The notes: generated from the sequence alone by a model not told the origin. Positions 39,330-49,635 are shown, counted from the stretch's first letter. The stretch is 64,000 nucleotides of DNA from Gemmatimonadota bacterium (GCA_016719105.1 JADKAQ010000001.1:434001-498000); one strand, 5' to 3'. Translations and numbers: made by a program.

Positions 39330-40666
39330 TGTCACTGCTGCGCCGTCGTGCGCCTTCGCTCGTCCCTCTCCTGGCCCTCGTGGCCGCGCTCGGAGCCTCG
39401 CTCTGTGCGCCGCTCACCGCGCCACTTCGCGCGCAGGACACCACTGTCGCGGGCGTGCGCATCGGGCTGGTCTACGCCGGCGCGCGTCCCGGCGTCCTCG
39501 TGCTCCCGGTCGATGGCACGGCGGGCGATTCGATTCGCGCGATCCTGCAGCGCGATTTCCAGCACGGCGATCGCATCGACGTCGTTGCCCTCGCCCCCTC
39601 GGCGATCCCGCCGTTCGGCAACGGGACGACGGCGAAGCCAAACTACGCGTTGTTCACGCGCCTGGGCGCGGCGGCCATCCTGCAGGTCACGCCGACCTCG
39701 TTCGGCATCCAGGTCGCCGTGCATAACGCGGCCAAGGGGGTCGTCGAGCGCGCGAAGGCCTTTCCGCTGCCGGCCGGAGCGCTCTCCGCCGACTGGCGCC
39801 TCGCGCTGCACGCGGTAGCGGACGAAATCGAGCAGTGGATCACGGGCGTGCGCGGCGTCGCGGCCACGCGGATCCTGTACGTGAGTGGGGGGCGCGTCTG
39901 GCAGGTCGACAGCGACGGGGCCAATGCGCTCGCAATCACCTCGGGGGGGACGGCGATGTCGCCCGTCTGGCACCCCAAGGCATCGCACATTGCGTACATG
40001 ACGATGGGGCCCACGGGGCAACAGATCGTGGTCCGCGAGATTGGCGGGGCGACGCGGGTCCTGCCGACGCGCGCGGGGCTCAACATGACGCCGACCTTCG
40101 CCCCCGACGGCTACACGCTCGCCTACGCGCATGGCGGGGAGTCGGGGACCGACCTGTACGCCACGAACGCCTTCGGCACCGACCCGGCCCGACGCATCAC
40201 GGTGGGACGCGGGAGCGACAACACCCAGCCGAGCTTCTCGCCCGATGGGCGTCGCCTCGCCTTCACGTCCGGAAGGCTGGGCCATCCCGAGGTGTATATT
40301 TCCGACGCCGATGGGACCAACGCCGACCTGCTGACGCGCGACTATGTCGACCAGCCGTATCGCGCCAATCCCGACTGGTCGCCCGACGGACGTCTCATCG
40401 CCTTCGAGGCGCAGCTTGGCGGCCGCATGCAGGTGATGTCGATCTCCCTTCGAGACCGTCTCGTCAAGCGGCACACGAGCGAAGGGGCGAACGAACAGCC
40501 ATCGTGGGCGCCGGATTCGCGCCACGTGGTCTTCACCTCCGATCGCGGGGGCTCGCGGCAGTTGTGGGTCCTCGATGTGGAATCGAACACCGTTCGACAG
40601 TTGACGCGCGCCCCTGCCGGGGCGCGATTTGGTGCGTGGTCACCGCCGCTGCTTCGTACTCGCTGA
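39329..40666 (+). CDS. tolB: Tol-Pal beta-propeller protein TolB
   Basis: The 445-residue protein has a signal peptide (cleaved after PLRA), an N-terminal alpha/beta domain, and a propeller of WD40-like/PD40 repeats with the diagnostic phrases FSPDGRRLAFTSGRLGHPEV, NPDWSPDGRLIAFEAQLGG and PSWAPDSRHVVFTSDRGG. TolB binds Pal in the periplasm. It overlaps tolA by one base. Confidence 0.95.
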   Translation: MSLLRRRAPSLVPLLALVAALGASLCAPLTAPLRAQDTTVAGVRIGLVYAGARPGVLVLPVDGTAGDSIRAILQRDFQHGDRIDVVALAPSAIPPFGNGTTAKPNYALFTRLGAAAILQVTPTSFGIQVAVHNAAKGVVERAKAFPLPAGALSADWRLALHAVADEIEQWITGVRGVAATRILYVSGGRVWQVDSDGANALAITSGGTAMSPVWHPKASHIAYMTMGPTGQQIVVREIGGATRVLPTRAGLNMTPTFAPDGYTLAYAHGGESGTDLYATNAFGTDPARRITVGRGSDNTQPSFSPDGRRLAFTSGRLGHPEVYISDADGTNADLLTRDYVDQPYRANPDWSPDGRLIAFEAQLGGRMQVMSISLRDRLVKRHTSEGANEQPSWAPDSRHVVFTSDRGGSRQLWVLDVESNTVRQLTRAPAGARFGAWSPPLLRTR

Positions 40667-40709
40667 ACTCATACCCCACCTCCCCCAGCCCCAGCGAAAG
40701 GAACCTGTC

Positions 40710-41312
40710 ATGACTCGTGGATCTCGCGTACTCGCCCTGTCGGTCTTCGCCCTCGCCGCCGTCTCCGCTTGCCGCAAGAAGCCGGAGACGACGCCGACGC
40801 CTGGCGCTGGCCCGACGCCGTCCCCGACGTGCGACCAGCGTTGCCGCGACAGCATCGCCCTGCGTGAGAAGCGCGTGGCCGACTCCATCGCCGCGGCCAA
40901 TGCGGCGGCCGAGAAGGCGGCGTACGAGCGCGCCATCGCGGCGACCAAGGCGGCGCTCGCCGCCCCGGTGTACTTCGAGTATGACTCGGACGAGCTCTCG
41001 AGCGACGCACGGGCGACGCTGGACGCGAAGCTGCCGATCTTCCGTGCCAACCCGTCGCTGCGCATCCGGGTGGCGGGCCACACCGACGAGCGCGGCTCGG
41101 ACGAGTACAACCTCGCGTTAGGCCAGCGGCGTGCCGCGGCGGTCAAGCGCTACCTCTCCGACCAGGGGATCGACGGCGGGCGCTTCGAGATCGTCTCGTT
41201 CGGCGAGGAACGCCCGGCGGTGACGGACGCGAACGAGGAGTCCTGGCGCATGAACCGCCGCGCCGAGTTCGAGATCATCGCCGGCGGCGACGCCCTCGTC
41301 GCGCCCAAGTGA
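40710..41312 (+). CDS. pal: peptidoglycan-associated lipoprotein Pal
   Basis: The 200-residue product has a lipobox V-S-A-C with Cys21, a Pro/Thr-rich linker, a short Ala/Lys-rich helix and an OmpA-type domain (VYFEYDSDELSSDARATLDA, RVAGHTDERGSDEYNLALGQ RRA) that binds diaminopimelate in peptidoglycan. The frame extends to 40629, but the ATG at 40710 with GAAAGGAA before it gives a proper signal peptide. Confidence 0.95.
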   Translation: MTRGSRVLALSVFALAAVSACRKKPETTPTPGAGPTPSPTCDQRCRDSIALREKRVADSIAAANAAAEKAAYERAIAATKAALAAPVYFEYDSDELSSDARATLDAKLPIFRANPSLRIRVAGHTDERGSDEYNLALGQRRAAAVKRYLSDQGIDGGRFEIVSFGEERPAVTDANEESWRMNRRAEFEIIAGGDALVAPK

Positions 41313-42106
41313 TGTCCGGGCGGCTGGTGCGTGCCGTGGCGCCGCTGGCCCTCGTGGTCACGGGGGGCTGCTTCGCCACGCGCAGCGACATGCGGGTGCT
41401 CCAGGGCGACATCCTGAACTTTCGCACCGAAGCCGCCCGCGCCGATTCGGCCCGGGCGCGCCAGGTGGCGGCGGTGGCCGCGGCGTTAGGCACGGTGGCG
41501 GACTCGGTGCGGGCGGCGAGCGACCGGCTCGCCCGCTTCCAGGGCGACACGCGTGGCGACCTGCGCAGCATCCAGCAGCAGCTGCTGCAGGTGCAGGAGC
41601 TCACCGGCCAGAGCCAGCGCCGCCTGCAGGAGTTGCGGGCGGAGATGGAGGCTCGGCCGCCGCAGGCGGTGGTGCCGCCGGTCGCCCCGGTGCCGGGGGA
41701 CACGGCCGCCGCTGCCCCGGTCCAGGCCGCCCCGGGGCCGAACCAATTGTACCAGCTGGCGTATGATCAACTGCGGCGCGGGAGCTATTCCGCGGCGCGC
41801 GCCGGCTTCGAGGAACTGCTCCGGCTCTATCCCACCTCGGAACTGGCCCCGGACGCCCAGATCAACATCGCCGAGTCGTTTGCGGCGGAAGGGACGAACA
41901 GCGCGGCCGATTCCGCCTACGCGGCGGTCGTCGCCAAGTATCCCCGCTCGACGCGCGCGGCAACGGCGCTGTACAAGCTGGCGCTCTCCATGGCGCGCCA
42001 GGGGAAGCGCCCCGATGCGCGGAGCGCGATGGATCGCGTGGTGCGCGAGTATCCGCAGTCGGACGAGGCTGATCTCGCCCGCGAGTGGCTGCGCACGAAT
42101 CGATAG
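41312..42106 (+). CDS. cpoB: Tol-Pal associated TPR protein CpoB/YbgF
   Basis: The 264-residue product has a lipobox T-G-G-C (Cys20), a coiled-coil region at about 25-110 (VRAASDRLARFQGDTRGDLR) and three C-terminal TPRs (NQLYQLAYDQLRRGSYSAAR, ARAGFEELLRLYPTSELAPD), the YbgF layout. E. coli CpoB is a soluble periplasmic protein, so a lipid anchor here is a difference. The start may be this ATG, overlapping the pal stop, or the GTG three bases earlier. Confidence 0.9.
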   Translation: MSGRLVRAVAPLALVVTGGCFATRSDMRVLQGDILNFRTEAARADSARARQVAAVAAALGTVADSVRAASDRLARFQGDTRGDLRSIQQQLLQVQELTGQSQRRLQELRAEMEARPPQAVVPPVAPVPGDTAAAAPVQAAPGPNQLYQLAYDQLRRGSYSAARAGFEELLRLYPTSELAPDAQINIAESFAAEGTNSAADSAYAAVVAKYPRSTRAATALYKLALSMARQGKRPDARSAMDRVVREYPQSDEADLAREWLRTNR

Positions 42107-42123
42107 GAGCGGACAAACTCAGG

Positions 42124-42915
42124 ATGGCAGACGTTGGACAGCAGTCGGAGATGCCGTTCCTCGATCACCTCGAGGAGCTGCGGTGGCGCATCCTGCGCGC
42201 GCTGGTGGCGCTCATCGCCGGCGTGGTCGCCGCCTTCTCGCTCCTGCTGCGGTTCGACATCATCCTGATCCTCGAGCGGCCGATCCTCCCGTACCTGAGC
42301 GGGAACCAGCTGGTGTATACGCACCCGGCGGATCCGTTCAAGATCACGATGAGCATGGCGTTCGCCCTGGGCGCCATCTTCGCGTCGCCCGTGCTCGTCT
42401 GGCAGATATGGGGATTCCTCTCGCCGGCGCTCTACAAGCACGAGAAGCGGGTCATCATCCCCGTCCTCATCTTCGGCGCCTTGCTTTTTCTGGGTGGGGT
42501 GTCGCTGGCGTTCTTCGGGATCATCCCGATCACGCTGAAGATGTTCTACAGCATCCAGACGAATTCGCTTACCCCGATGATCACGGCGGGGGCGTACTTC
42601 GACTTCGTGGTCTCCTTGTCGCTGGTGCTGGGGGCGGTGTTCGAGCTGCCGATCGCGGTGCTCGCGCTCACCGCGCTGGGGATCGTGACGCCGGCGTTCC
42701 TCAACAAGTTCCGCCGCCACGCCACGGTGATCTGCCTCGTGACGTCGGCCTTCATCACGCCGGGGCAGGATCCGCTGTCGCTCCTGGCGATCGCCATCCC
42801 GCTCTACCTGCTGTATGAGCTGAGCGTGGTGTGCTCGGTCTTCGTCTACCGTCGCAAGCAGCGGCGTGAAGCGGCGCGCCTCGCCGAGGCCGAGGGGTCG
42901 GGAGCGGTCGCGTGA
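42124..42915 (+). CDS. tatC: twin-arginine translocase subunit TatC
   Basis: TatC recognises RR signal peptides. The 263 residues have the cytoplasmic N-terminal motif MPFLDHLEELRWRI with the conserved Glu, and six membrane segments. FALGAIFASPVLVWQIWGFL and SPALYKHEKR are typical. TatA is encoded separately at 58650. The ATG at 42124 gives the usual length; an in-frame ATG lies 39 bases earlier. Confidence 0.96.
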   Translation: MADVGQQSEMPFLDHLEELRWRILRALVALIAGVVAAFSLLLRFDIILILERPILPYLSGNQLVYTHPADPFKITMSMAFALGAIFASPVLVWQIWGFLSPALYKHEKRVIIPVLIFGALLFLGGVSLAFFGIIPITLKMFYSIQTNSLTPMITAGAYFDFVVSLSLVLGAVFELPIAVLALTALGIVTPAFLNKFRRHATVICLVTSAFITPGQDPLSLLAIAIPLYLLYELSVVCSVFVYRRKQRREAARLAEAEGSGAVA

Positions 42916-45900
42916 CGTCGTGGCGCGGCGCGCGGGCGCCCGTGCTGGTGCGCGTGCTGACGCGCGTGCTGACGCGCGTGCTGACGCGCGTGCTGTCGCA
43001 CGTACTGGCGGCACTCGCGGTGGTGCTCGGTGTGGCCGCGATGGCGGGGAGTGCCCAAGCGCAGCGGCCAGTCGTTCGCACGCCGGCGCGTAGCGAGGCC
43101 ACACCCAGGTCGCGCGCCGACTCGATCAAGCAGGTGCAGCTGGAGGCGCTGGCGCGCGCGCGCGCCGACTCCATCGCCCGCACGCTCGCGGGCGGTGATA
43201 CGCTCCGGGCCAGGGTGATCGCCGACTCGCTCTTTACGCTCGCCATGCGGACGGCGGGCGACACGCTGCGCGAACGCGAATCGATCGGGCGCGGCGGACT
43301 CGACTCGGCCAAGGCGCGCCTCATGGTGGAGTGGGACGCTCCCGACTCGGTGATGAGCGACCTCCTGACGCGGCGGGGCTTCAGCGTCACCCGCTACCAG
43401 GGGAAGAACGTCATCTTCAAGGCGCTCGAGCACACGATGAACCTGGTGGGGAAGCGCGCGGCGGTGCAGCGCGACTCGGCGACGCTCGTCGGCGACACCA
43501 TCCAGTTCAACGACAGCACCAACATCGTCATCGCGCGTGGCGACACGCTGCTGCTGCGCGATCCGTCGCAGGGACAGGACGACATCCTCGCCCTGGGGAG
43601 CATTCGCTACGACGTGAACAACCGTCGTGGCGTGGTGCGCGACGTGACGACGTCGGTGGAGAGCGGGCAGCGCTGGATCGTCCATGGCAACGTGGCCGCC
43701 TTCAAGGGCGATTCGAGCGACACCGGACAGTCGGCGTTCTATGCGCGCGACGGGTGGCTGACCAGCTGTGAAGAGTTGGAGCCCCACTATCACTTCGCGG
43801 CGCGCGAGCTCAAGCTCGTATCGAAGAACGTGATGGTGGCGCGGCCGGCGATTCTGTACATCGCCGACGTCCCGGTCATGTGGCTCCCGTTCGTCTTCCA
43901 GGACATGCGGCCCGGGCGTCGCAGCGGGATCCTCGCCCCGCGCCTGGGCTTCAACCAGATCTTCCGGCAGAGCCCCTTCATGCGCCGGACGATCGAGGAC
44001 ATCGGCTACTATTTCGCGCTCAACGACTACGTCGATGCGCAGGTGTCGATGGACTGGCGCTCCGACGCGCGATCGACGGCATTCGACCCCGGCTACCTCA
44101 AGTTCACCGGGCAGATGCAGTACAAGTGGCGCGACCGCTTCATCAGCGGGACGCTGGCCTCGTCGTACCACTACCTGCGCAACGGCCAGACGAACATCCA
44201 GTACTCGCTCAACCACCAGCAGGAGTTCTCGCAGCGCACGCGGCTCAACGCCACGTTCAACTACGTCACCAACACCACGATCCAGCGCAACATCAGCTTC
44301 AACCCGCAACAGTCGTTGCAGACGATCCGCTCGTCGCTCAACTACACGACGGGACGCGGACCGGTGACGGTGAACATCGGCGGCACGCAGACGCAGTACC
44401 CGGGGCGCTCGCAGCTGGACCGCGACTTCCCGAGCCTGGGCATCACCACCAAGCCGATCCGGGTCGGGGAGAACTTCACCTGGTCGCCGGGGCTCAACAT
44501 CACCAACTCGCAGAGCTTCGACATCGACCAGGTGGGCGACTTCGCCTATCGCTACCGCCGCGACTCGCTCACCGGGGTGCTGGACAGCACCAAGGTGCGA
44601 CGCAACACGCGCCGCTCCACGATCAGCTTAGAGACGCCGGTGCAGATCTACGGCTTCAACTGGCGCAACTCGATCCGCATCAGCGACCAGCTCAACGACT
44701 TTCCGCAGCGCCGCACCATCTACACCAACGTCAACGACACGACGTCGCGCGTCGAGCGCGTCTTCGCCCGTGACTACGTGACGGGGCTCGACTGGGACAC
44801 GGGATTCAACCTACCGTCGTTCTTCCAGGGGTCGTGGAACCTCACACCGTCCGTCTCGTTCCAGAAGGTCGATGGGCGCTCGCCGCTGGTGGTGCGCACC
44901 GAACGCACCGGGGGGAAGTTCCTTACGCAGTCGATGCGTCCCAGCTACGGCGTCTCGCTCGGTCCCAAGCTCTATCGCTTCTTCCCCGGCTTCGGCCCGG
45001 TCGCGGCCATCCGTCACTCGATCGAGCCGACGATGCAGTTCGCCTATACGCCGAAGGGGAATGTGTCGAACGAGTTCCTCGCGGCGATGGGTGACATCGC
45101 GCAGGGCTACCTCGGGAACAACGAGCAGAACACGATCTCGCTGGGGCTTTCGACCGTCTTCGAGGCCAAGCTGCGCGGGCGCGACACCGACGGCGACTCG
45201 GCGTCGGCTCGCCTTGCCGGGGGCGACTCGGCCGGCGCCCCGGGACTCCCCGGTGCGGTCGGAGGGCAGGGCTTTCCCAGCGGCACCGGCGGGTTTGGGG
45301 GGGCGGCCTCTAGTGGCGGCGTGGGGCCTGACAACGAGCGGAAGATCAAGCTCCTGTCGCTGACCTTTACCACGCTGTCGTACGACTTCGTGCGGGCGCG
45401 CAAGTCGACCGGCGGGACTGGGCTCAACAACCGCAACTTCGACTACACGGCGCGCTCGGACCTGCTGCCGGGCTTCGACTTCGGCGTGAGCTACTCGCTG
45501 TTCCAGGGTGACCCGGTCTCGGACACCGCCCGCTTCAAGCCCTATCGCGAGGGGATGCGCGGGACGCTCTCGCTCGACGGCAACTCGCCGCTGGTGCGCG
45601 GCATGGCGCGCATGTTAGGCATCCGCATGATGGACGAGGCCGAACGTCGCTCGCGCGAGACCCGCCAGGGGCAAGGGCCCGGCGGCATGCAGCAGCAGCG
45701 CGGCTCGGGTGGCATGGGGGGCGGATTGGTGGCCAACCGCCCCATTCAGGGGAGCGTGAACCAGGCGGCGCTGCAGATTCCGTCGGGGCAGGGGTGGCGC
45801 GTCAATCTCTCCTACTCGGCGTCGCGCCAGCGGCCGCCCACGGGGAGCAACGTCCAGTCGCTCGACCCCACCATCGTCTGCGAGCAGTTCCGGCTGTCGA

Positions 45901-46289
45901 ATCCGCTGGGCTACGACGCCTGCGTGCGGCAGCAGCAGACCTCGGGCTCGGTGAGCAATCCGTACGAGAGCACCACGCGCGGGAGCACGTACTTCGTGTC
46001 GCCGCCGCAGTCCAGCGTCCAGGGCAACATGTCCTTCCACATCACCGAGAAGTGGGGCGCCCAGTGGCAGACCACCTACGACGTGCAGCGCAACGAGTTC
46101 GCCTCGCACGTCGTGAGCCTGCAACGCGAGCTGCACGACTGGGATGCGATCTTTGCCTTCTCGCGATCGCCGAACGGGAACTTCTCGTTCAACTTCTTCA
46201 TCGCGCTCAAGGCACAGCCGGACATCAAGTTCAACTACGACCGCCCGCAGTTCCCGCGCGGCTACACGGGGAACCGTTCGATCCAGTAG
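42912..46289 (+). CDS. lptD: LptD/OstA-like outer membrane LPS assembly protein
   Basis: The 1125-residue protein starts with GTG, has a signal peptide ending at AQA (about residue 51), an OstA/LptA-like beta-jellyroll (IQFNDSTNIVIARGDTLLLR, VRDVTTSVESGQRWIVHGNV) and a C-terminal beta-barrel with many aromatic strands. PAILYIADVPVMWLPFVFQD and RRSGILAPRLGF match LptD. LptD is normally 750-1000 residues, so this is long, with a Gly-rich loop near 770-800. The signal n-region is a VLTR repeat. It overlaps tatC. Confidence 0.82.
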   Translation: MTSWRGARAPVLVRVLTRVLTRVLTRVLSHVLAALAVVLGVAAMAGSAQAQRPVVRTPARSEATPRSRADSIKQVQLEALARARADSIARTLAGGDTLRARVIADSLFTLAMRTAGDTLRERESIGRGGLDSAKARLMVEWDAPDSVMSDLLTRRGFSVTRYQGKNVIFKALEHTMNLVGKRAAVQRDSATLVGDTIQFNDSTNIVIARGDTLLLRDPSQGQDDILALGSIRYDVNNRRGVVRDVTTSVESGQRWIVHGNVAAFKGDSSDTGQSAFYARDGWLTSCEELEPHYHFAARELKLVSKNVMVARPAILYIADVPVMWLPFVFQDMRPGRRSGILAPRLGFNQIFRQSPFMRRTIEDIGYYFALNDYVDAQVSMDWRSDARSTAFDPGYLKFTGQMQYKWRDRFISGTLASSYHYLRNGQTNIQYSLNHQQEFSQRTRLNATFNYVTNTTIQRNISFNPQQSLQTIRSSLNYTTGRGPVTVNIGGTQTQYPGRSQLDRDFPSLGITTKPIRVGENFTWSPGLNITNSQSFDIDQVGDFAYRYRRDSLTGVLDSTKVRRNTRRSTISLETPVQIYGFNWRNSIRISDQLNDFPQRRTIYTNVNDTTSRVERVFARDYVTGLDWDTGFNLPSFFQGSWNLTPSVSFQKVDGRSPLVVRTERTGGKFLTQSMRPSYGVSLGPKLYRFFPGFGPVAAIRHSIEPTMQFAYTPKGNVSNEFLAAMGDIAQGYLGNNEQNTISLGLSTVFEAKLRGRDTDGDSASARLAGGDSAGAPGLPGAVGGQGFPSGTGGFGGAASSGGVGPDNERKIKLLSLTFTTLSYDFVRARKSTGGTGLNNRNFDYTARSDLLPGFDFGVSYSLFQGDPVSDTARFKPYREGMRGTLSLDGNSPLVRGMARMLGIRMMDEAERRSRETRQGQGPGGMQQQRGSGGMGGGLVANRPIQGSVNQAALQIPSGQGWRVNLSYSASRQRPPTGSNVQSLDPTIVCEQFRLSNPLGYDACVRQQQTSGSVSNPYESTTRGSTYFVSPPQSSVQGNMSFHITEKWGAQWQTTYDVQRNEFASHVVSLQRELHDWDAIFAFSRSPNGNFSFNFFIALKAQPDIKFNYDRPQFPRGYTGNRSIQ
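42942..43013 (+). repeat. 12-bp minisatellite in the LptD signal region
   Basis: Six 12-base units, of which 42954-42989 are three exact copies of GTGCTGACGCGC, encode VLVR-(VLTR)3-VLSH-VLAA. The repeat is in frame and adds alternate Arg and hydrophobic residues before the signal-peptide core. Confidence 0.9.
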
Positions 46290-46388
46290 GCGGCCCCGGA
46301 GTGTCCGGCGGCCCAGCGCATGACGCGCGCCGGGCCCGGCGTCCGTCGCGGGGTTGCGATGCCCGTTAGCCCCGTCGACATTCCGCCC

Positions 46389-47918
46389 ATGGATTCCCCA
46401 ACAGTCGTCCTCGACGGCCGCTCGCTGTCCATCGCCGACGTTGTCGCGGTCGCGCGACGCGGCGCCCGGGTCACCCTCGCCCAGGATGCGCGCGAACGCC
46501 TGGCCCGCGTCCGCGAGATCGTCGACGGGATCGTCGAGCGGAACGAAGTGGTCTACGGGATCACGACCGGCTTCGGCAAGCTCTCTGACGTGGCGATCCC
46601 GCCCGATCGACTGGCCGAGCTGCAGGTGAACCTGATCCGCTCGCATTCGTGCGGGGTGGGGCCGCGGCTGAGCGACGCGGAGACGCGCGCGATGATGCTC
46701 CTGCGCGCCAACTGCCTTGCGAAGGGATGCTCGGGGATCCGTCCCAGCGTCGTGGAGCAACTCCTCGCGATGCTCAACGCCGGGATCCATCCGCCGATTC
46801 CCGAGCAAGGGAGCGTCGGGGCGAGCGGCGACCTGGCTCCACTCTCCCATCTCGCGTTAGGGCTCATCGGCGAGGGGATGCTGGTCGAGGATGGCGTGGA
46901 ACGTCCGGCCGCCGAGGTGATGGCCGCGCACGGCCTCACCCCGGTGACGCTGCAACCCAAGGAAGGGTTGGCGCTGGTCAACGGGACGCAGGCCCATACG
47001 GCGCTGGCTTCGCTCGCCCTGCACGATGCGCGCACGCTGTGGCGCGCCGCGCACGTCACGGGAGCGGCGACGCTCGAGGCGTTGTTAGGCACGCCGGTCG
47101 CCTTCGACGCGCGCATCCACGAGGTGCGCGGCCAGCCAGGGCAGCTGCGCTCGGCGGCGCTCCTTCGGGCGCTGCTCAGCGACAGCGAGATTCGCGAGTC
47201 GCACCGGCTCAACGACCCGCGCGTGCAGGATGCGTATGCACTGCGCTGCATCCCGCAGGTGCACGGCCCGATCCTCGAGGCGCTCGACTTCGCCGACGGG
47301 GTGGTGAGTCGCGAGCTCAACGCCGCGACCGACAACCCGCTCGTCTTCGAGGACGGGGAGATGATCAGCGGTGGCAACTTCCATGGGCAGTCGGTGGCGA
47401 TGGTGTGCGACTTCCTGGCCATCGCCCTGACCAACCTCGCGACGATGTCGGAGCGCCGTATCGATCGCCTGGTGCATCCCGACCTCAACCAGGGACTGCC
47501 GCCATTCCTTACAAGTGACGCCGGGGTGAGCTCGGGCTTCATGATGGCCCAGGTGACGGCCGCGGCGGTGACGTCGGAGTGCAAGGTGCTGTCACACCCG
47601 GCGAGCGTCGACACGATCCCCACCGACGGTGGCAAGGAGGACGTGGTCCCGATGGCGATGGGTGCCGCGGTCAAGTTGCGTCGCATCGTGCAGAACGTGC
47701 GGCATGTGCTGGCCGTGGAGCTGCTTTGTGCGATGCAGGGGATCGACTATCGGCGCCCCCTGCGGTCGAGCGTGGCGGTGGAGCGGGCGTACTCGGCATT
47801 GCGCAGCGTGGTCCCACCGCTCGGGCGCGATCGGGTGCTTGCCACCGACATCAACGCGGCCGGCGCACTCATCGCGCAGGGCGCGCTCGACAGCTGCATG
47901 CCGGCTGTCCATGACTAG
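46389..47918 (+). CDS. hutH: histidine ammonia-lyase
   Basis: HutH converts histidine to urocanate and ammonia. The catalytic MIO group forms from A145-S146-G147 in SVGASGDLAPLSHLA; VYGITTGFGKLSDV at residue 56 is also diagnostic. The ATG at 46389 gives 509 residues, the family length; earlier in-frame ATGs (46320, 46359) would add an unusual tail. One GTTAGGC is at 47084 and one GTTAGGG at 46856. Confidence 0.96.
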   Translation: MDSPTVVLDGRSLSIADVVAVARRGARVTLAQDARERLARVREIVDGIVERNEVVYGITTGFGKLSDVAIPPDRLAELQVNLIRSHSCGVGPRLSDAETRAMMLLRANCLAKGCSGIRPSVVEQLLAMLNAGIHPPIPEQGSVGASGDLAPLSHLALGLIGEGMLVEDGVERPAAEVMAAHGLTPVTLQPKEGLALVNGTQAHTALASLALHDARTLWRAAHVTGAATLEALLGTPVAFDARIHEVRGQPGQLRSAALLRALLSDSEIRESHRLNDPRVQDAYALRCIPQVHGPILEALDFADGVVSRELNAATDNPLVFEDGEMISGGNFHGQSVAMVCDFLAIALTNLATMSERRIDRLVHPDLNQGLPPFLTSDAGVSSGFMMAQVTAAAVTSECKVLSHPASVDTIPTDGGKEDVVPMAMGAAVKLRRIVQNVRHVLAVELLCAMQGIDYRRPLRSSVAVERAYSALRSVVPPLGRDRVLATDINAAGALIAQGALDSCMPAVHD

Positions 47919-47952
47919 GGCAGCGGCTACCATTCTCTCTCGCGACGCCGCC

Positions 47953-49635
47953 ATGTCCCCTACGGCCCGATCGGTCGCCGGCCCACGCCCCGTCCGCGCC
48001 CCGCGCGGGACGACGCTCTCCTGCAAGGGCTGGCAGCAGGAGGCGGCGCTGCGCATGCTGATGAACAACCTCGACCCCGACGTGGCCGAGCGCCCGGACG
48101 ACCTGGTGGTGTACGGGGGGACCGGGCGCGCCGCGCGGAGCTGGGAGGCGTTCGATGCCATCGTCGCGTCGTTGCGGGCGCTGGAGCACGACGAGACGCT
48201 GATCGTGCAGAGCGGGAAGCCGGTCGCCGTCTTTCGCACGCAACCCGAGGCCCCGCGCGTGCTCATCGCCAACAGCAACCTCGTGGGGCGCTGGGCGACG
48301 TGGGATGTCTTTCGCGAGTTGGAGCGAAAGGGGCTGATGATGTACGGGCAGATGACCGCGGGCTCGTGGATCTACATCGGCTCGCAGGGGATCGTGCAGG
48401 GGACGTACGAGACCTTCGGGGCCGTGGCACGCCAGCACTTCGGTGGGTCGCTCGCGGGGCGTTTCGTCCTCACCGCGGGACTCGGCGGGATGGGCGGGGC
48501 GCAGCCGCTCGCCGCGACGATGTGCGGCGGCGCGATCCTCGGGGTCGAGGTCGACGAGTCGCGCATCGACAAGCGGCTCGCCACCGGGTACTGCGACCGC
48601 AAGACGCGCGAACTCGATGAGGCGCTGCGCTGGATCGACGAGGCGACAGCCGCCGGCACGGCGCTGTCGGTGGGACTCGTCGGCAATGCCGCCGATGTGC
48701 TTCCCGAGCTCGTGCGCCGCGGCGTGGTCCCCGATGTGGTGACCGACCAGACCAGCGCGCACGACATGCTCAACGGCTACGTCCCGGCGGGGATGTCGTT
48801 CGACGACGCGACCCGGTTGCGCCTGGCGGACCCGACGGAGTACGTGCGCAGGTCGACCGCGTCGGCGGTCGTGCACGTGCAGGCCATGCTCGACCTGCAG
48901 GCGCGCGGCGCGGTGACGTTCGACTATGGCAACAATCTGCGCACTGTCGCCTTCGATGCCGGGCTGGCAGACGCCTTCGCCTTTCCGGGCTTTGTCCCGG
49001 CGTACGTGCGTCCGCTTTTCTGCGAGGGGAAGGGGCCGTTTCGCTGGGTGGCGCTCTCGGGCGATCCGGCCGACATCCACCGCACCGACGAGCTGGCCCT
49101 CGCGCTCTTCCCCGACGACGAACACCTGCGCCGGTGGATCACGCTGGCCCGCGAGAAGATTCACTTCCAGGGGCTCCCGGCGCGCATCTGCTGGTTGGGG
49201 CAGGGGCAACGCGCGCGCTTCGGCGTGGCGCTCAACGACCTCGTCGCGTCCGGAGAGCTGTCGGCGCCGATCGCCATCGGGCGTGACCACCTCGACACCG
49301 GGAGCGTGGCTTCGCCATTCCGGGAGACCGAGTCGATGAAGGACGGGAGCGATGCCATCGCCGACTGGGCGATCCTCAATGCCATGGTGAACGTGGCGAG
49401 TGGGGCGTCGTGGGTCTCGTTTCACCACGGCGGCGGTGTCGGGATCGGCAACTCGCTGCACGCCGGGCAGGTGATCGTGGCCGACGGAACGCCGGAGATG
49501 CGCCGGCGCCTTGAGCGGGTGCTCACCAACGATCCGGGGATGGGCGTCGCGCGCCACGCCGACGCCGGCTACGAGCTCGCCATCGCCACCGCCCGACGCG
49601 AGGGACTCACGATTCCCATGCTCCCGCCGGGGTGA
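47953..49635 (+). CDS. hutU: urocanate hydratase
   Basis: HutU hydrates urocanate to imidazolone propionate with tightly bound NAD+. The 560 residues include SCKGWQQEAALRMLMNNLDP at the start, GLGGMGGAQPLAATM for NAD, and YVRPLFCEGKGPFRWVALSG with the conserved active-site cysteine. An in-frame ATG at 47911 overlaps the hutH stop and is an alternative start (574 residues). Confidence 0.96.
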   Translation: MSPTARSVAGPRPVRAPRGTTLSCKGWQQEAALRMLMNNLDPDVAERPDDLVVYGGTGRAARSWEAFDAIVASLRALEHDETLIVQSGKPVAVFRTQPEAPRVLIANSNLVGRWATWDVFRELERKGLMMYGQMTAGSWIYIGSQGIVQGTYETFGAVARQHFGGSLAGRFVLTAGLGGMGGAQPLAATMCGGAILGVEVDESRIDKRLATGYCDRKTRELDEALRWIDEATAAGTALSVGLVGNAADVLPELVRRGVVPDVVTDQTSAHDMLNGYVPAGMSFDDATRLRLADPTEYVRRSTASAVVHVQAMLDLQARGAVTFDYGNNLRTVAFDAGLADAFAFPGFVPAYVRPLFCEGKGPFRWVALSGDPADIHRTDELALALFPDDEHLRRWITLAREKIHFQGLPARICWLGQGQRARFGVALNDLVASGELSAPIAIGRDHLDTGSVASPFRETESMKDGSDAIADWAILNAMVNVASGASWVSFHHGGGVGIGNSLHAGQVIVADGTPEMRRRLERVLTNDPGMGVARHADAGYELAIATARREGLTIPMLPPG

